A stretch of 64,000 nucleotides of DNA from Pelethousia sp034928145 (GCA_034928145.1 JAYFPE010000013.1:1-64000), one strand, 5' to 3'; counted from the first letter of the stretch, positions 49,708-59,295 are shown. Made by a program: numbers and translations. Notes: generated from the sequence alone by a model not told the origin.

Positions 49708-51681
49708 CTATATCTCTGTATCTCCGATCATGGCAAAAAATTCTTCTTCCGTAAGAACGCGCACGCCCAGCTCCTCGGCCTTTTCGAGCTTGCTGCCCGC
49801 ACCCGGCCCGGCAACGATCAGGGCGGTCTTTTTGCTTACGCTGCCCGCGGCCTTGCCGCCCAGGCGCTCGATGAGGGCTTCGATCTCTTTGCGGTCCATG
49901 CGCTCCATCGAGCCGGTGACCACTACCGTTTTGCCGGCCAGGGGGCTAGATTGGGCCTGTGCTTCCTCGGCCTGCGGCTCCACTCCTTCTGCCAGCAGCT
50001 TATCTACCTGGGCGGATATGGAGGCGTCGCTAAAGAAATCCAAAATGCTTTGGGCCACGATCCCGCCCACGTCCTCAATGGCCACCAGATCCTCAAACGG
50101 GGCCTGGCGCAAGCCTTCCAGCGTGCCAAAGCGGCGGGCCAGGTCGCGGGCGGTTTTCGCGCCCACGTTGGGGATGCCGATGGCGAAAAGGAAGGCGCCC
50201 AGCCTGGGCTTTTTACTCTTTTCAATCGCGCCCAGCAGGTTTTCGATGCGCTTATCGCCAAAGCCGGAAAGGCCGGCGAGTTGCTCCCGCGTAAGCGTAT
50301 ACAGCTCCGGGATGGCGCTAAAACCCAGCTCCGCCACCATTTGGGCTGCGGTCTTTTCTGAAAAGCCCTCGATATCCATGGCCTCGCGGGAGGCGAAATG
50401 GGTCAGCCGCGCCACGATCTGGGGCGGGCAGGAAAGCGAATTGGTGCAATACAGGTGCACGCCCCGGTGCTCCACATGCGCGCCGCAGGCCGGGCATCTA
50501 TCCGGCTTTTCAATGGACGCCTTGGGCTCATCCTCCGGCGTTGCGCCCAGGATCTCAGGGATCACATCCCCGGATCTACGCAAAAAAACCGCGGAACCAA
50601 TGCCAATGCGTTTGCGTTGAATATCATCCCAATTGTTGAGCGTGGCGTGGCGGATGGTGGCGCCACAAAGCTCCACCGGCTCGAGATAGGCCCTGGGCGT
50701 AAGCTTGCCCGTACGGCCCACCTCCCAGCTCACGTCCAGCACGGTGGTAGTGGTCTCCTCCGCGGCGAATTTATAGGCCATGGCCCAGCGCGGGAAGCGG
50801 TCCGTATTGCCTAGCGCGGCCCGCTGCACAAAACTGCGCACCTTGACCACCATGCCGTCGATGAGAAAATCCAGTTTGCCGCGCTGCGCCTCCGCTTCCT
50901 CGATGGCTGCGTAGATATCACCGATATCCGCGCCATAGCGCACATAGGCGCTCACCGGAAAACCCTGCTCCCTGAGAAAATCCAGCATTTCTGCTTGGTC
51001 GTTAAGCTCCAGGCCCTCGATATAGCCCACGTTATAGCAGGCGCAATCCAGCCTGCGGCTTGCCGTTACCTGCGGGTCCAGGTTGCGCAAGGCTCCGGCT
51101 GCGGCGTTGCGGGCGTTTTTGAGCGGTTCCGCGGCCGTTTGGTTGAAGGCTTCCAGCACGGAGAGGCGCATATAGCACTCCCCCTGCACCTCCATACGGC
51201 CCTTGAAGGGGATGGATAGCGGCAGGGAGCGGATGGTTTTGATCTGCGGCAGGATGGCCTCGCCCACCGTGCCGTTGCCCCGGGTCGCCCCGGCAATCAG
51301 CATGCCGTTTTCATAGGTGAGGTTCACGGTCAGCCCGTCGAATTTATATTCCAGCGCGTATTCGGGCTTTTCGGGGCCGATAGCGGCCAAAAGCCGCTCG
51401 GCGCGCTCCGCCCAGGCGAAAAGGTCTTCTTTGGTGCGCACCTTATCCAGGCTCCACAGCCTTGATAGGTGCGTGTGTGGGGCAAAGGCGGAAAGCGGCT
51501 CGCCGCCTACCCGGCGGGTGGGCGAATCGGGCAGGGCGAAACCGGCCTGCTCTTCCAGTGCCAAAAGCTCGTCGAAGAGGGCGTCGTATTCCGCATCGCT
51601 TACGAGCGGCGCATCCTGCACATAGTAGGCGCGGGCCAATGCGTTCAGCCTGTCCGTAAGGGCGCGCATTCTCTCCTGCAT
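49708..51681 (-). CDS. ligA: NAD-dependent DNA ligase
   Basis: 657 residues. It seals nicks using NAD. The Ia domain at the N-terminus (ALARAYYVQDAPLVSDAEYD) is followed by the adenylation motif EYKFDG with Lys113, the OB fold, a four-cysteine zinc finger (CPACGAHVEHRGVHLYCTNS and CPP), helix-hairpin-helix repeats (about 430-560) and a BRCT domain at the end (GKTVVVTGSMERMDRKEIEA). Length is normal. It starts 15 nt after pcrA, so pcrA-ligA form an operon with the AIR-synthase-like gene. Confidence 0.97.
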   Translation of the reverse strand: MQERMRALTDRLNALARAYYVQDAPLVSDAEYDALFDELLALEEQAGFALPDSPTRRVGGEPLSAFAPHTHLSRLWSLDKVRTKEDLFAWAERAERLLAAIGPEKPEYALEYKFDGLTVNLTYENGMLIAGATRGNGTVGEAILPQIKTIRSLPLSIPFKGRMEVQGECYMRLSVLEAFNQTAAEPLKNARNAAAGALRNLDPQVTASRRLDCACYNVGYIEGLELNDQAEMLDFLREQGFPVSAYVRYGADIGDIYAAIEEAEAQRGKLDFLIDGMVVKVRSFVQRAALGNTDRFPRWAMAYKFAAEETTTTVLDVSWEVGRTGKLTPRAYLEPVELCGATIRHATLNNWDDIQRKRIGIGSAVFLRRSGDVIPEILGATPEDEPKASIEKPDRCPACGAHVEHRGVHLYCTNSLSCPPQIVARLTHFASREAMDIEGFSEKTAAQMVAELGFSAIPELYTLTREQLAGLSGFGDKRIENLLGAIEKSKKPRLGAFLFAIGIPNVGAKTARDLARRFGTLEGLRQAPFEDLVAIEDVGGIVAQSILDFFSDASISAQVDKLLAEGVEPQAEEAQAQSSPLAGKTVVVTGSMERMDRKEIEALIERLGGKAAGSVSKKTALIVAGPGAGSKLEKAEELGVRVLTEEEFFAMIGDTEI

Positions 51682-51696
51682 GGCAATCTCCTTGGC

Positions 51697-53898
51697 TCAA
51701 TCCGCCGCTGTGATGGGCGCGTAGGCGGCGGCAAATTTTTTCACGCCCGCCTGTTGGAAGTCGATGGTTACGGTCATGGCGCTGCCGCTGCCGCTGATCT
51801 CCAGCACGGTGCCCTCGCCAAATTTGGCGTGCTTCACACGCTGGTGCGGCTCGAAGCTCTTTTCCTCCCTGGGCGGCAAATTCACCGCTGCTGTGGCCTT
51901 CACGCCGAAGCCCGGGTCGTAGGCGGGCCGGGCCGGGGCAACATGTTTCGCGTGCTGGCGGGGCTGCTCGGGCTTAGCTTCTTCTTCCTGCCGCAAGAGA
52001 TTGGCCGGCACCTCCTCTAAAAAGCGGGAGGGCCGGTTGAAGGCATAGTCCCCAAAGAGCATTCGTTGGCGGGCGTGCAACAGGTAGAGCTTTTCCTCAG
52101 CCCGCGTCATGCCCACATAGCAGAGCCTGCGCTCCTCCTCCATAGCGGAGGAGGAAAGGTCGTTGCGGGCGCGGGAGGTGGGAAAGATGTTTTCCTCCAT
52201 GCCGCAAAGGAACACCACCGGGAACTCCAGGCCCTTGGCGCTATGCAGCGTCATCAGGGCCACGGCCCCGCCGCCGCTCTCCAGCGAATCCGTATCGGAT
52301 ACCAGGGCCACGTTCTCTAAAAAAGCAGCCAGGGCGCTCTCCCCTTCGGGCACATCCCGCTCAATCTCCTTGATATTGCCGATCAGCTCGCGCAGGTTGT
52401 CCATACGGTTCTCGATCTCGCCCTTTTTATCCTCCGCCTTGAGGAATTGTTCATAATCCAGCGCGGCGATCATCTGCGCCGTGAAATCCGAAAGGGGCAT
52501 GAGCTCGCTCATCGCGATGAATTCCCCCATGGTATCGGCAAAGGGCCGCAGCTTCTGGGCTGTGCGGGGCTGCAAGCCTTCGCCGTCGAGAGCCACGGAG
52601 AGCATGTAGGTTCCGCGGCTTTCCGCCACTGCGTTCAGCTCGCCCACGGTGGCCTCGCCGATGGCGCGCCTGGGCACGTTGATAATGCGCCGAAGGGCCA
52701 CATCGTCCGCGGGGTTATAGATGAGGCGCAGGTAGGCCATGATATCCTTAACCTCCCGCCGCTCATAGAAGCGCTGGCCGCCGTAGACCTTGTTGGGGAT
52801 GCCGTAGTTGATGAGGGTGGATTCCAGCACGCGGCTCTGCGCGTTCATGCGGTAGAGCACGGCGAAATCGCCATATCCCCGGCCTGCGCGCACGCCTTCG
52901 AGTATCTTTTTGCACACAAAGGCGGCTTCATCCCGCTCGGTGGGGGTCAGGTGCAGCTCGATCTGCTCGCCGCCCGCCTTATCCGTCCAGAGGCGCTTTT
53001 TCTTACGCCCGCGGTTATTGTCGATCACGGCATTGGCCGCGTCCAATATGACGGAGGTGGAGCGGTAGTTCTGCTCCAGGCGGATCACCTTCGCGCCCTC
53101 AAAATCCCTTTCAAATTCCAGGATATTTCGGATATCCGCGCCCCGCCAGCCGTAGATGCTCTGGTCGTCATCCCCCACCACGCAGATGTTGCGGTGCTCC
53201 CTACACAGCATCTCAATCAGCTTATATTGCAGCAGGTTGGTATCCTGATATTCATCCACCAGCACATATTGGAACCTGCGGCGGTATTTTTGCAGCGTTT
53301 CCGGATCTTTCTCGAACAAATTGAGGGTGAGGCAGAGCAGGTCGTCAAAATCCAGGGCGTTGGCCTCCCGCAGGGCCTTCTGGTACGCCCGGAAGACCCG
53401 GGGCACAGCCTCGTCGAGATAGGGGTTGTCCCTCAGGTATTGCTCCGGGTCAAGGGATTTATTCTTCGCATCGGAAAAATGCGCCTGCAATTCCCTTTTG
53501 GGGATATCCTTATCGCTGATCTCCAATCGCTTGAGGATGCCGCCGATCAGCGAGAGCTGGTCGTCCGCATCGTAGATAACGAAGTTGCGCTCGCGGCCCA
53601 GTTTATCGATATCCGCCCTGAGGATGCGCACGCAGCAGGAATGGAAGGTGGAAACCCAGAGATCGCGCGGATCCCCGCCTACCAGGGCCTCGGTGCGCTC
53701 GCGCATCTCCCCGGCCGCCTTGTTGGTGAAGGTAAGGGCCAGGATGTTCCAGGGCCTCACGCCCTGCTCGATGAGGTTGGCGATGCGGTAGGTCAGCACC
53801 CGGGTTTTGCCGCTGCCCGCCCCGGCCAGCACCAGCAGCGGGCCTTCCAGGCACTCCACGGCCTGGCGCTGTTCTTTATTCAAAACGGATAAGTCCAT
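51697..53898 (-). CDS. pcrA: ATP-dependent DNA helicase PcrA/UvrD
   Basis: 733 residues. SF1A 3'-5' helicase: Q motif LNKEQRQAV, Walker A VLAGAGSGKTRVL, LTFTNKAAGEMRER, VDEYQDTN, GDDDQSIYGWRGADI, LEQNYRST, MTLHSAKGLEFPVVFLCGME and VGMTRAEEKLYLLHA. The C-terminal tail (KHAKFGEGTVLEI) is the RNA-polymerase-binding Tudor-like domain of PcrA. The ribosome site is ggatggtg. An upstream TATAAT is seen at 53929-53934. Confidence 0.96.
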   Translation of the reverse strand: MDLSVLNKEQRQAVECLEGPLLVLAGAGSGKTRVLTYRIANLIEQGVRPWNILALTFTNKAAGEMRERTEALVGGDPRDLWVSTFHSCCVRILRADIDKLGRERNFVIYDADDQLSLIGGILKRLEISDKDIPKRELQAHFSDAKNKSLDPEQYLRDNPYLDEAVPRVFRAYQKALREANALDFDDLLCLTLNLFEKDPETLQKYRRRFQYVLVDEYQDTNLLQYKLIEMLCREHRNICVVGDDDQSIYGWRGADIRNILEFERDFEGAKVIRLEQNYRSTSVILDAANAVIDNNRGRKKKRLWTDKAGGEQIELHLTPTERDEAAFVCKKILEGVRAGRGYGDFAVLYRMNAQSRVLESTLINYGIPNKVYGGQRFYERREVKDIMAYLRLIYNPADDVALRRIINVPRRAIGEATVGELNAVAESRGTYMLSVALDGEGLQPRTAQKLRPFADTMGEFIAMSELMPLSDFTAQMIAALDYEQFLKAEDKKGEIENRMDNLRELIGNIKEIERDVPEGESALAAFLENVALVSDTDSLESGGGAVALMTLHSAKGLEFPVVFLCGMEENIFPTSRARNDLSSSAMEEERRLCYVGMTRAEEKLYLLHARQRMLFGDYAFNRPSRFLEEVPANLLRQEEEAKPEQPRQHAKHVAPARPAYDPGFGVKATAAVNLPPREEKSFEPHQRVKHAKFGEGTVLEISGSGSAMTVTIDFQQAGVKKFAAAYAPITAAD

Positions 53899-53928
53899 AA
53901 ATCACCATCCTAAACCAAACTGTGCTAT

Positions 53929-53957
53929 ATTATACCATTTACGGGGCGCGTTTGTAC
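53929..53957 (-). promoter_or_regulatory. Probable pcrA promoter
   Basis: Minus-strand TATAAT at 53929-53934, about 30 nt before the pcrA start. The matching -35 position (53952-53957) reads GTACAA, a poor match, so only the -10 element is convincing. Confidence 0.4.
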
Positions 53958-54050
53958 ATGCCCATAACGCCCGGACAGGCATATACACGTGCGCATAAAT
54001 TAAAAAGCGGCCCCCCTTGGAACCGCCCCGTCCATATATCCGCGCCGCAT

Positions 54051-54233
54051 TTACGGCTGCTTGGGCAAAACGATGGCCGCGATCACATAGGCCACAAAGC
54101 CGATAAACGTAAAGGCCAGCACGCCCCATATGATGCGCACGATGGAAACATCCACGTCCAAATAATCCGCCACGCCCCGGCACACGCCAAAGAGCATCTT
54201 CCCGGAATCTGATCGATACAACGTTTTCGCCAT
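54051..54233 (-). CDS. PspC-domain membrane protein
   Basis: 60 residues from MAKTLYRSDSGKMLFGVCRG; the start at 54233 follows agggggtg. A longer form (from MKIVGGACRM) is possible but has no better site. VCRGVADYLDVDVSIVRIIW and a membrane segment (VLAFTFIGFVAYVIAAIVL) define the PspC family of envelope-stress proteins. It stands alone between the pcrA promoter and the sugar-transport operon. Confidence 0.85.
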   Translation of the reverse strand: MAKTLYRSDSGKMLFGVCRGVADYLDVDVSIVRIIWGVLAFTFIGFVAYVIAAIVLPKQP

Positions 54234-54338
54234 GCGGCACGCACCCCCTACTATTTTCATAATGCCTATATCATACAAAAAAACGATTGACCGCACAAGC
54301 GCCAACTTGTAAACATCTATCAAAATCCAGGCAGGCCA

Positions 54339-54361
54339 AAGCGGGGCTTTAAGCCCCGCTT
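54339..54361 (-). terminator. Terminator of the sugar ABC operon
   Basis: AAGCGGGGC-TTTAA-GCCCCGCTT, a perfect stem 22 nt beyond the stop of the second permease gene. Confidence 0.65.
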
Positions 54362-54382
54362 GGACAAGCGCTTTGATTTATA

Positions 54383-55249
54383 TCAGCCTTTTACGCTGCC
54401 TAGCGTCAGGCCGGAGATGATATATTTGGAGAGCAGAATGTAGATGATCAGGATCGGTATGATGGCCACGAAGATCATAATATACACCTGCCCCAGGTCG
54501 AACTTCATGTAGTCGGCGCTACGAAGCTGGTAGATGAGGATGGGGATGGTTTTGTTCTCGTTGGCGTTGATGATCAGCGCGGGCATAAAGTAGTTGTTCC
54601 AGCTGGTCGTAAAGGAAAAGATGGCCTGCACGGCCATGGCCGGCTTAATGATGGGCAGCACGATGCGGTTGAAGGTGCGCAATTCGTTGGAGCCATCCAC
54701 GCGCGCCGCCTCCACGATCTCCAGGGGCAGGATGCTCTCCATGTAGGATTTCATATAGTAGAACACAATGGGCGCTGCAATGGAGGGGAGGATCAAAGGG
54801 TAGTAGGTATCCATCATCCCCATTTTGGTGACGAGCTGGATAAAGCCCAGCGCCGATACCTGCGTAGGCAGCATCATAATCACCATGATAAAGGTGAAGG
54901 CCGCTTTTTTGAACTTGAAGTTGTAGGCGAAGATGCCGTAGGCCGTCATGGCGGAGAAATACGTCGTCAGCGCAGCCGTACTGATGGAAATCACGAGGCT
55001 GTTGAGCAGCCCGCGCAGCATGGGGATGTTTTTATCCGCGAGCAGCTTGGCGAGGTTTTTGAAGAGGTAGTTGCCCGGCTTGATCGTAAACTCCGACATG
55101 ATCGAGGCGTGCGGCCGCGATGCGTTCACCAAAAGGAAATAAAACGAGAAGAGGCACAGCACCGATAAAAGAACGAGGACTAGGTAACATACAGCCCGGT
55201 TCAGCGTCAGCAGGGCTTTGCTCTTCCTGGCGGAAGCTTCGCTATTCAT
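54383..55249 (-). CDS. Sugar ABC transporter permease (MalG type)
   Basis: 288 residues with six membrane segments and the cytoplasmic EAA loop EAARVDGSNELRTFNRIVLP that docks the ATPase. It belongs to the CUT1 carbohydrate importers. It overlaps the preceding permease stop by 4 nt. The locus has no ATPase gene, so a shared MsmK-type ATPase elsewhere in the genome is likely. With cellobiose phosphorylase next door, cellobiose or cellodextrins are the probable cargo. Confidence 0.9.
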   Translation of the reverse strand: MNSEASARKSKALLTLNRAVCYLVLVLLSVLCLFSFYFLLVNASRPHASIMSEFTIKPGNYLFKNLAKLLADKNIPMLRGLLNSLVISISTAALTTYFSAMTAYGIFAYNFKFKKAAFTFIMVIMMLPTQVSALGFIQLVTKMGMMDTYYPLILPSIAAPIVFYYMKSYMESILPLEIVEAARVDGSNELRTFNRIVLPIIKPAMAVQAIFSFTTSWNNYFMPALIINANENKTIPILIYQLRSADYMKFDLGQVYIMIFVAIIPILIIYILLSKYIISGLTLGSVKG

Positions 55250-56232
55250 GCCGCCACCTCCTCATTTTTTTTGCTTTTGCGGCCCTTGGCCGGCTTTTTC
55301 TTTTCCTTGGGCGTTGCTGTGCTGCCCATCAGGGATTTATAGACCAGCAGGCTGAGCACAGCCGTTACGATGAAGATAATCACCGATACCGCGCCGGATC
55401 TGCCATAGTCCCTGCTGGTGAGCAGGCGGTTGAGGTACATGATAAGCGTCATAGCGCTGCGGTCCGGCGTGCCGAGGCCCTTCGTGATGACCTGCGGCAG
55501 ATCGAACAACTGGATGCCGCCGATCATGGAGGTGATGAGCACATAAACCAGGATCGGCATCAACAGCGGCAGCGTAATCTTGAAGAAAACCTGCAAGGAC
55601 TTGGCGCCGTCGATCTGCGCGGATTCAAACAGGTTTTGATCAATGCCCATAATACCCGCCATCAGCAGGATGGTGGTATTGCCGAACCACATGAGGAAAT
55701 TCATAAACCCAATAATGCCGCGTGCGGTAACGGTGCGGTCGAAGAAGAGGATCGGCTCATCCAGCACCCCCCACACCTCCAGCATCTGGTTAATTGGGCC
55801 CACGGGGGAAAAGAGCATGAAAAACAACATAGCAAACGCCGTGGCCATGATGAGGTTAGGCATATAAATTATCGTTTTAAAAAAACGCTGGCCTTTCAAA
55901 TTTAAACGATAGCTGGTAAACCATACCGCCAGCAACAGCGACACCAAAATTTGTGGTATAAAGCCGATCAGCCAGATGATAAGCGTGTTGAGTGCATACT
56001 TGGGCAGGTCGCCGGTGGCGACGATATCCACGTAATTATGCAGGCCCACAAAGTTTGGCCCGATCTGCTGCAGGCCCACACGGTAGTTTTCGAAGAAGCT
56101 GTTGTAAATGGTGCTGAAGAGCGGGATCAGCTGAAAAATGATAAAGACTAAGAAGAACGGCGCTATAAAAATATAGCCCCACTTAGCGTAGCTGATGGAT
56201 CTCACTTTTTTAACGCCCGTTTCACGCGACAT
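55246..56232 (-). CDS. Sugar ABC transporter permease (MalF type)
   Basis: 328 residues from MSRETGVKKVRSISYAKWGY; ggaggtgccaaat precedes this start, so a 16-residue upstream extension was rejected. Six membrane segments; EAA loop ESAQIDGAKSLQVFFKITLP; the C-terminus is a lysine-rich tail (KEKKKPAKGRKSKKN). It forms the translocation pore with the next permease, with which it overlaps by 4 nt. Confidence 0.9.
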   Translation of the reverse strand: MSRETGVKKVRSISYAKWGYIFIAPFFLVFIIFQLIPLFSTIYNSFFENYRVGLQQIGPNFVGLHNYVDIVATGDLPKYALNTLIIWLIGFIPQILVSLLLAVWFTSYRLNLKGQRFFKTIIYMPNLIMATAFAMLFFMLFSPVGPINQMLEVWGVLDEPILFFDRTVTARGIIGFMNFLMWFGNTTILLMAGIMGIDQNLFESAQIDGAKSLQVFFKITLPLLMPILVYVLITSMIGGIQLFDLPQVITKGLGTPDRSAMTLIMYLNRLLTSRDYGRSGAVSVIIFIVTAVLSLLVYKSLMGSTATPKEKKKPAKGRKSKKNEEVAA

Positions 56233-56342
56233 ATTTGGCACCTCCACGTTGAAGCCCCTGTAGGCATCGGCATATCCCAAATGAGCTGTGTTAAAGCCTA
56301 AAGCCTACGGCATTGATCGCCTTTTTTCGAAAGCGGAAAAAC

Positions 56343-56384
56343 AGGATTGCCGTGGCAGGGCAGTAACCCTGCCGCGGCAATCCT
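56343..56384 (-). promoter_or_regulatory. Strong intercistronic hairpin between binding protein and permeases
   Basis: AGGATTGCCGTGGCAGGG and CCCTGCCGCGGCAATCCT form an 18-bp stem with one mismatch and a 6-nt loop, 9 nt past the binding-protein stop. Such a hairpin typically stabilises the upstream message or partly terminates, giving more binding protein than permease. Confidence 0.7.
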
Positions 56385-56392
56385 ATGCTGTT

Positions 56393-57829
56393 TTATTTTG
56401 CTATTACGGAGGCCACATCGGGAGCGGTCAGGTTGGGATAGGTTTCAAGCGCGCCCTTGAAGAAGTTGGTATAGGCCTGTTCCTCGGTGATGTTGCCCAG
56501 GAAGTAATCCTTAAAGGCTGCGGGCAGGGGCTCGTTGAGCAGCTGGTCATACATTGTGATGTTGCTCATATCGATGCTCTGCGCGCTGTCCAGCAGCACG
56601 GCAATGTGGTTTTGGCCGCCAAGGAAGCCATACTCAAAGCCCTTTTCGCTCAGCTCGGTCATCGCGGCCACGCTGTTGGTGAAATCGCCATACTGGTTTG
56701 TGATCGCGAGCAGGGTATCCGTATCGCAGGTCATCGTCTTCATAATCTGGGCGGTGAGCTCCGTGTTATCGGAACCGGCCGCGGCGCAGATCCAGGTGCC
56801 GCCCCAGAAGTAACCCTGCGGGCCCTTCACCAGGCCCCAGTCGCCATAGCTGCCGTTGCCGACGGCTTCGGCGGCGGGATCATCAGGGTTGTCAAGCGCG
56901 GCGGGCTTGAGGCAGAAATCGATGAACCAGCCGGGTCCGAAGTAGCACATAGCCTTGCCATTCACCTTGGACTCGTTGAAGCTCTCCGTGTCCCATATGC
57001 CGTAGGGCAGGGTGTAGCCGTTCTTGAGGTGGGTGTTAGCCTGGGCGATCCACTGCTTGATGGCGGGGTCGACTACGATCTGGTTATTTCCGTCAACCCA
57101 GGGAGCGGAAACGTTGTTGGAGAATACGCGGTAGTCAGCCACATAGCTGGAGGTCATGTAGTAGCCCTTGGCTTTCGCCTGTGCGGCTACGGCATTATAC
57201 TTCTCCCAGGTGGCGAGCGCAGCCTGAACCTGTTCAGGATCGTCCGTGCCAAGCACGTCCTTGGCGATGGAGCGGCGGTAGATCAGGCCGCCCGGGCAGG
57301 CCTGCCAGGACACGCCCTTGAGAAGACCGTTCTCATCCGTGCAGATATCCTTGGTGTACTGGTACATATTGGCGGTATCCGCCTCGGTCAGGCCGATGTC
57401 GCCATAAACGTCTGCCGAGTAGTCGCTGTTAACATACTTGAGCGCATAGTCCGCCTCGATGAGGAATAGGTCGACCTTGTTGTCCGCTGCGGCGCCCTCC
57501 TGGGCCAACAGCGCCTCGTCCAGCTTGGCCTGGTAAGCGCCGCCGTCGCTGGGGGTGATGACCCAGTTAACGGTTACGCCTTCGGGAATGAGGCCCTTCT
57601 CTTCAAAGTAGCTCTTGAAGCGATCCTGGAACTCGGTGTTCCAGCAATAGATGTTGTACACCTTGCCCTGCTCGGTTGCGGCAGGAGCGGCGGGTGCGGC
57701 GGCATCGCCCGCGGGTGCGGCGGCGGCAGGAGCCTGCGCGGCAGGCTCAGCGGCGGGAGAGCAGGCTGCCATCGCGGCCATCATGCTCAACACAAGAATG
57801 AAAACGAGAGCCTTTTTGAATCTGTTCAT
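56393..57829 (-). CDS. Sugar ABC transporter substrate-binding lipoprotein
   Basis: 478 residues. The signal peptide MNRFKKALVFILVLSMMAAM ends at lipobox AAC, so Cys is lipid-modified and the protein is tethered to the outer membrane face. An Ala/Pro-rich linker (about 24-52) is followed by a family-1 extracellular binding fold (VYNIYCWNTEFQDRFKSYFE, later YFGPGWFIDFCL). It delivers sugar to the two permeases. The start has aaggagg. The adjoining phosphorylase suggests cellobiose or cellodextrin, which is inference. Confidence 0.9.
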   Translation of the reverse strand: MNRFKKALVFILVLSMMAAMAACSPAAEPAAQAPAAAAPAGDAAAPAAPAATEQGKVYNIYCWNTEFQDRFKSYFEEKGLIPEGVTVNWVITPSDGGAYQAKLDEALLAQEGAAADNKVDLFLIEADYALKYVNSDYSADVYGDIGLTEADTANMYQYTKDICTDENGLLKGVSWQACPGGLIYRRSIAKDVLGTDDPEQVQAALATWEKYNAVAAQAKAKGYYMTSSYVADYRVFSNNVSAPWVDGNNQIVVDPAIKQWIAQANTHLKNGYTLPYGIWDTESFNESKVNGKAMCYFGPGWFIDFCLKPAALDNPDDPAAEAVGNGSYGDWGLVKGPQGYFWGGTWICAAAGSDNTELTAQIMKTMTCDTDTLLAITNQYGDFTNSVAAMTELSEKGFEYGFLGGQNHIAVLLDSAQSIDMSNITMYDQLLNEPLPAAFKDYFLGNITEEQAYTNFFKGALETYPNLTAPDVASVIAK

Positions 57830-57847
57830 GGTTATCCTCCTTATTTT

Positions 57848-57864
57848 AAGCGGGCGGCCCGCTT
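57848..57864. promoter_or_regulatory. Palindrome upstream of the binding-protein gene
   Basis: AAGCGGG-CGG-CCCGCTT is a perfect 7-bp inverted repeat with a 3-nt loop, between the lacI stop and the ribosome site of the binding-protein gene. It could be a weak terminator or stability hairpin. No T run follows on either strand. Confidence 0.35.
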
Positions 57865-57908
57865 AGGATACTGAGTCGCACGATGCAGCCTGCAAAAAGG
57901 CCCGGGGC

Positions 57909-58916
57909 TTAGCAACCCTTTACAGACCCGCCGATCAACAGCCGTCCCTGCACCATTTCCTGCAGGGCAATGGCCGTTTTAGGGAATTCAATGGCTTCGA
58001 TCAGCTTTTGCGCTGCCTTTTTGCCCAGCTGCTCCGTATCTTGCTTGAGGGTTGTGAGCTTGGGCTGCAGAACCTGGGAGAGGTAGATGCCGTCATACCC
58101 TGCCACGCTGATGTCCGCCGGGATGCGCAGGCCGAATTCTTCGATTACATTGCGCCCACCCAGGAAAGAGAAATCATCCGGATAGAGGATGCAGGTGGGC
58201 CGCTCCTTCAGCGAGAGCAACTCCCGCGTTTCGCGGGCGCTGGAGACCGGGTCGTGGTAGAGCGCCGCGCGGATATATGTTTCCGGCACGGGTACTTTGA
58301 GGGATTCGCAGGTTTTATAGAAGCTGGCGATGCGCTTTTGCGTAACCGAGGTGTCTTCACCATGGATGAAGGCGATCCTACGGTGCCCGCAGGCATATAC
58401 GTAGTTGACCAGATCGCACACGCCCTGCACGTTATCGGAGAGGATGGCGGTTTTCTCGTTGAATACGTGGTCGATGGTGACGACGGGGATCTCGCTTTGC
58501 ACCAGCGCCACCACCGCCGGGTCTGTAAAATCCACGCAAGCGATCACCACGCCGTCGCAGTTGCGATAGCGGCAATGATCCAGATAGGACATCGGCGTTT
58601 TGCCCATGGTGTTGCTAATGAAGGTGATGTCGTATCCGTGGCTTTCCGCTTCAACCTTGAAGCTCTCCAGAACGGAGGAGAAATACTCGTGAGCGAGGCC
58701 GCTCTGCATTTTATCGATAAAAAGAACGCCTAAGTTGTTGGTACGGTTGGTTTTGAGCGTGCGGGCCGCCGCGTTGGGCAGGTAGCCCATCTGCCTGGCG
58801 ATGCGGCGGACGCGGGTAGCCGTTTCCTCGCCTACGTCCGGCTGGCCGTTGAGCGCCTTGCTCACCGTGGCCACAGAAACACCGCATTTGAGCGAAATAT
58901 CCTTCATGGATATCAT
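57909..58916 (-). CDS. LacI-family transcriptional regulator
   Basis: 335 residues. The helix-turn-helix covers about residues 3-25 (SMKDISLKCGVSVATVSKAL) with hinge helix YLPNAAARTLKTNRTNNLGV; the remainder is a periplasmic-binding-like sugar sensor. ggaggag precedes the ATG at 58916. It is the first gene of the minus-strand operon with the transporter and is divergent from cellobiose phosphorylase. LacI-type operator matches lie at both promoters, so it probably represses both operons until its sugar ligand binds. Confidence 0.92.
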   Translation of the reverse strand: MISMKDISLKCGVSVATVSKALNGQPDVGEETATRVRRIARQMGYLPNAAARTLKTNRTNNLGVLFIDKMQSGLAHEYFSSVLESFKVEAESHGYDITFISNTMGKTPMSYLDHCRYRNCDGVVIACVDFTDPAVVALVQSEIPVVTIDHVFNEKTAILSDNVQGVCDLVNYVYACGHRRIAFIHGEDTSVTQKRIASFYKTCESLKVPVPETYIRAALYHDPVSSARETRELLSLKERPTCILYPDDFSFLGGRNVIEEFGLRIPADISVAGYDGIYLSQVLQPKLTTLKQDTEQLGKKAAQKLIEAIEFPKTAIALQEMVQGRLLIGGSVKGC

Positions 58917-58930
58917 AGTTAAATCTCCTC

Positions 58931-58944
58931 CGAAACCGATTGAT
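58931..58944. promoter_or_regulatory. Possible third LacI-type operator
   Basis: CGAAACCGATTGAT keeps the CGAAA.CG.TT part of the symmetric pattern seen at 59333-59346 but loses the right end. It lies in the lacI leader just upstream of the ribosome site. Confidence 0.3.
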
Positions 58945-58988
58945 AATGCTAAGTATAACCGATGGAGAAGAAATGGGCAAACTGCTTT

Positions 58989-59038
58989 CTTAATCGTTTT
59001 CGTAAACTAAGTATATACCCACTGTTTTACAAATGCAA
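58989..59038 (-). promoter_or_regulatory. lacI-transporter promoter with operator
   Basis: Minus-strand TTGCAT (59033-59038), 17-nt spacer, TATACT (59010-59015). The operator-like ATCGTTTTCG at 58993-59002 lies just downstream of the -10 box, at the expected start point, and is shared exactly with 59337-59346. This fits autorepression by the LacI protein. Confidence 0.7.
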
Positions 59039-59295
59039 GAGGCAATCTAAAATTTTAGTTTTTTGGTTCATGCATCTCTAAAAGTATCTTATTATTAAGC
59101 AAAACCTCTACAATCCGGATTTTGAACACCTAAATGCCATATTTGTGAGCCGCCCCGGAGCACATAGGCGTACTTATACGTATAAAACATGCGGTGGCGG
59201 TAGCGAAAGCGGGCGAATTTAGCGGCCTTTGTTTTAATATGTTGAATCCTCTGCTTGATATATCGCGCTTTTTTACTAGCCGGCAAAGATAATGC

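Noticed and set aside
52447..53892. 481-codon plus-strand open frame opposite pcrA
   Set aside because: Perfect PcrA motifs lie on the minus strand; the antisense frame is open only because of GC-rich codon bias and has no recognisable domain.
56288..57469. 393-codon plus-strand open frame opposite the binding-protein gene
   Set aside because: The minus strand has a clear lipoprotein signal and binding-protein fold; the antisense product shows no family features.
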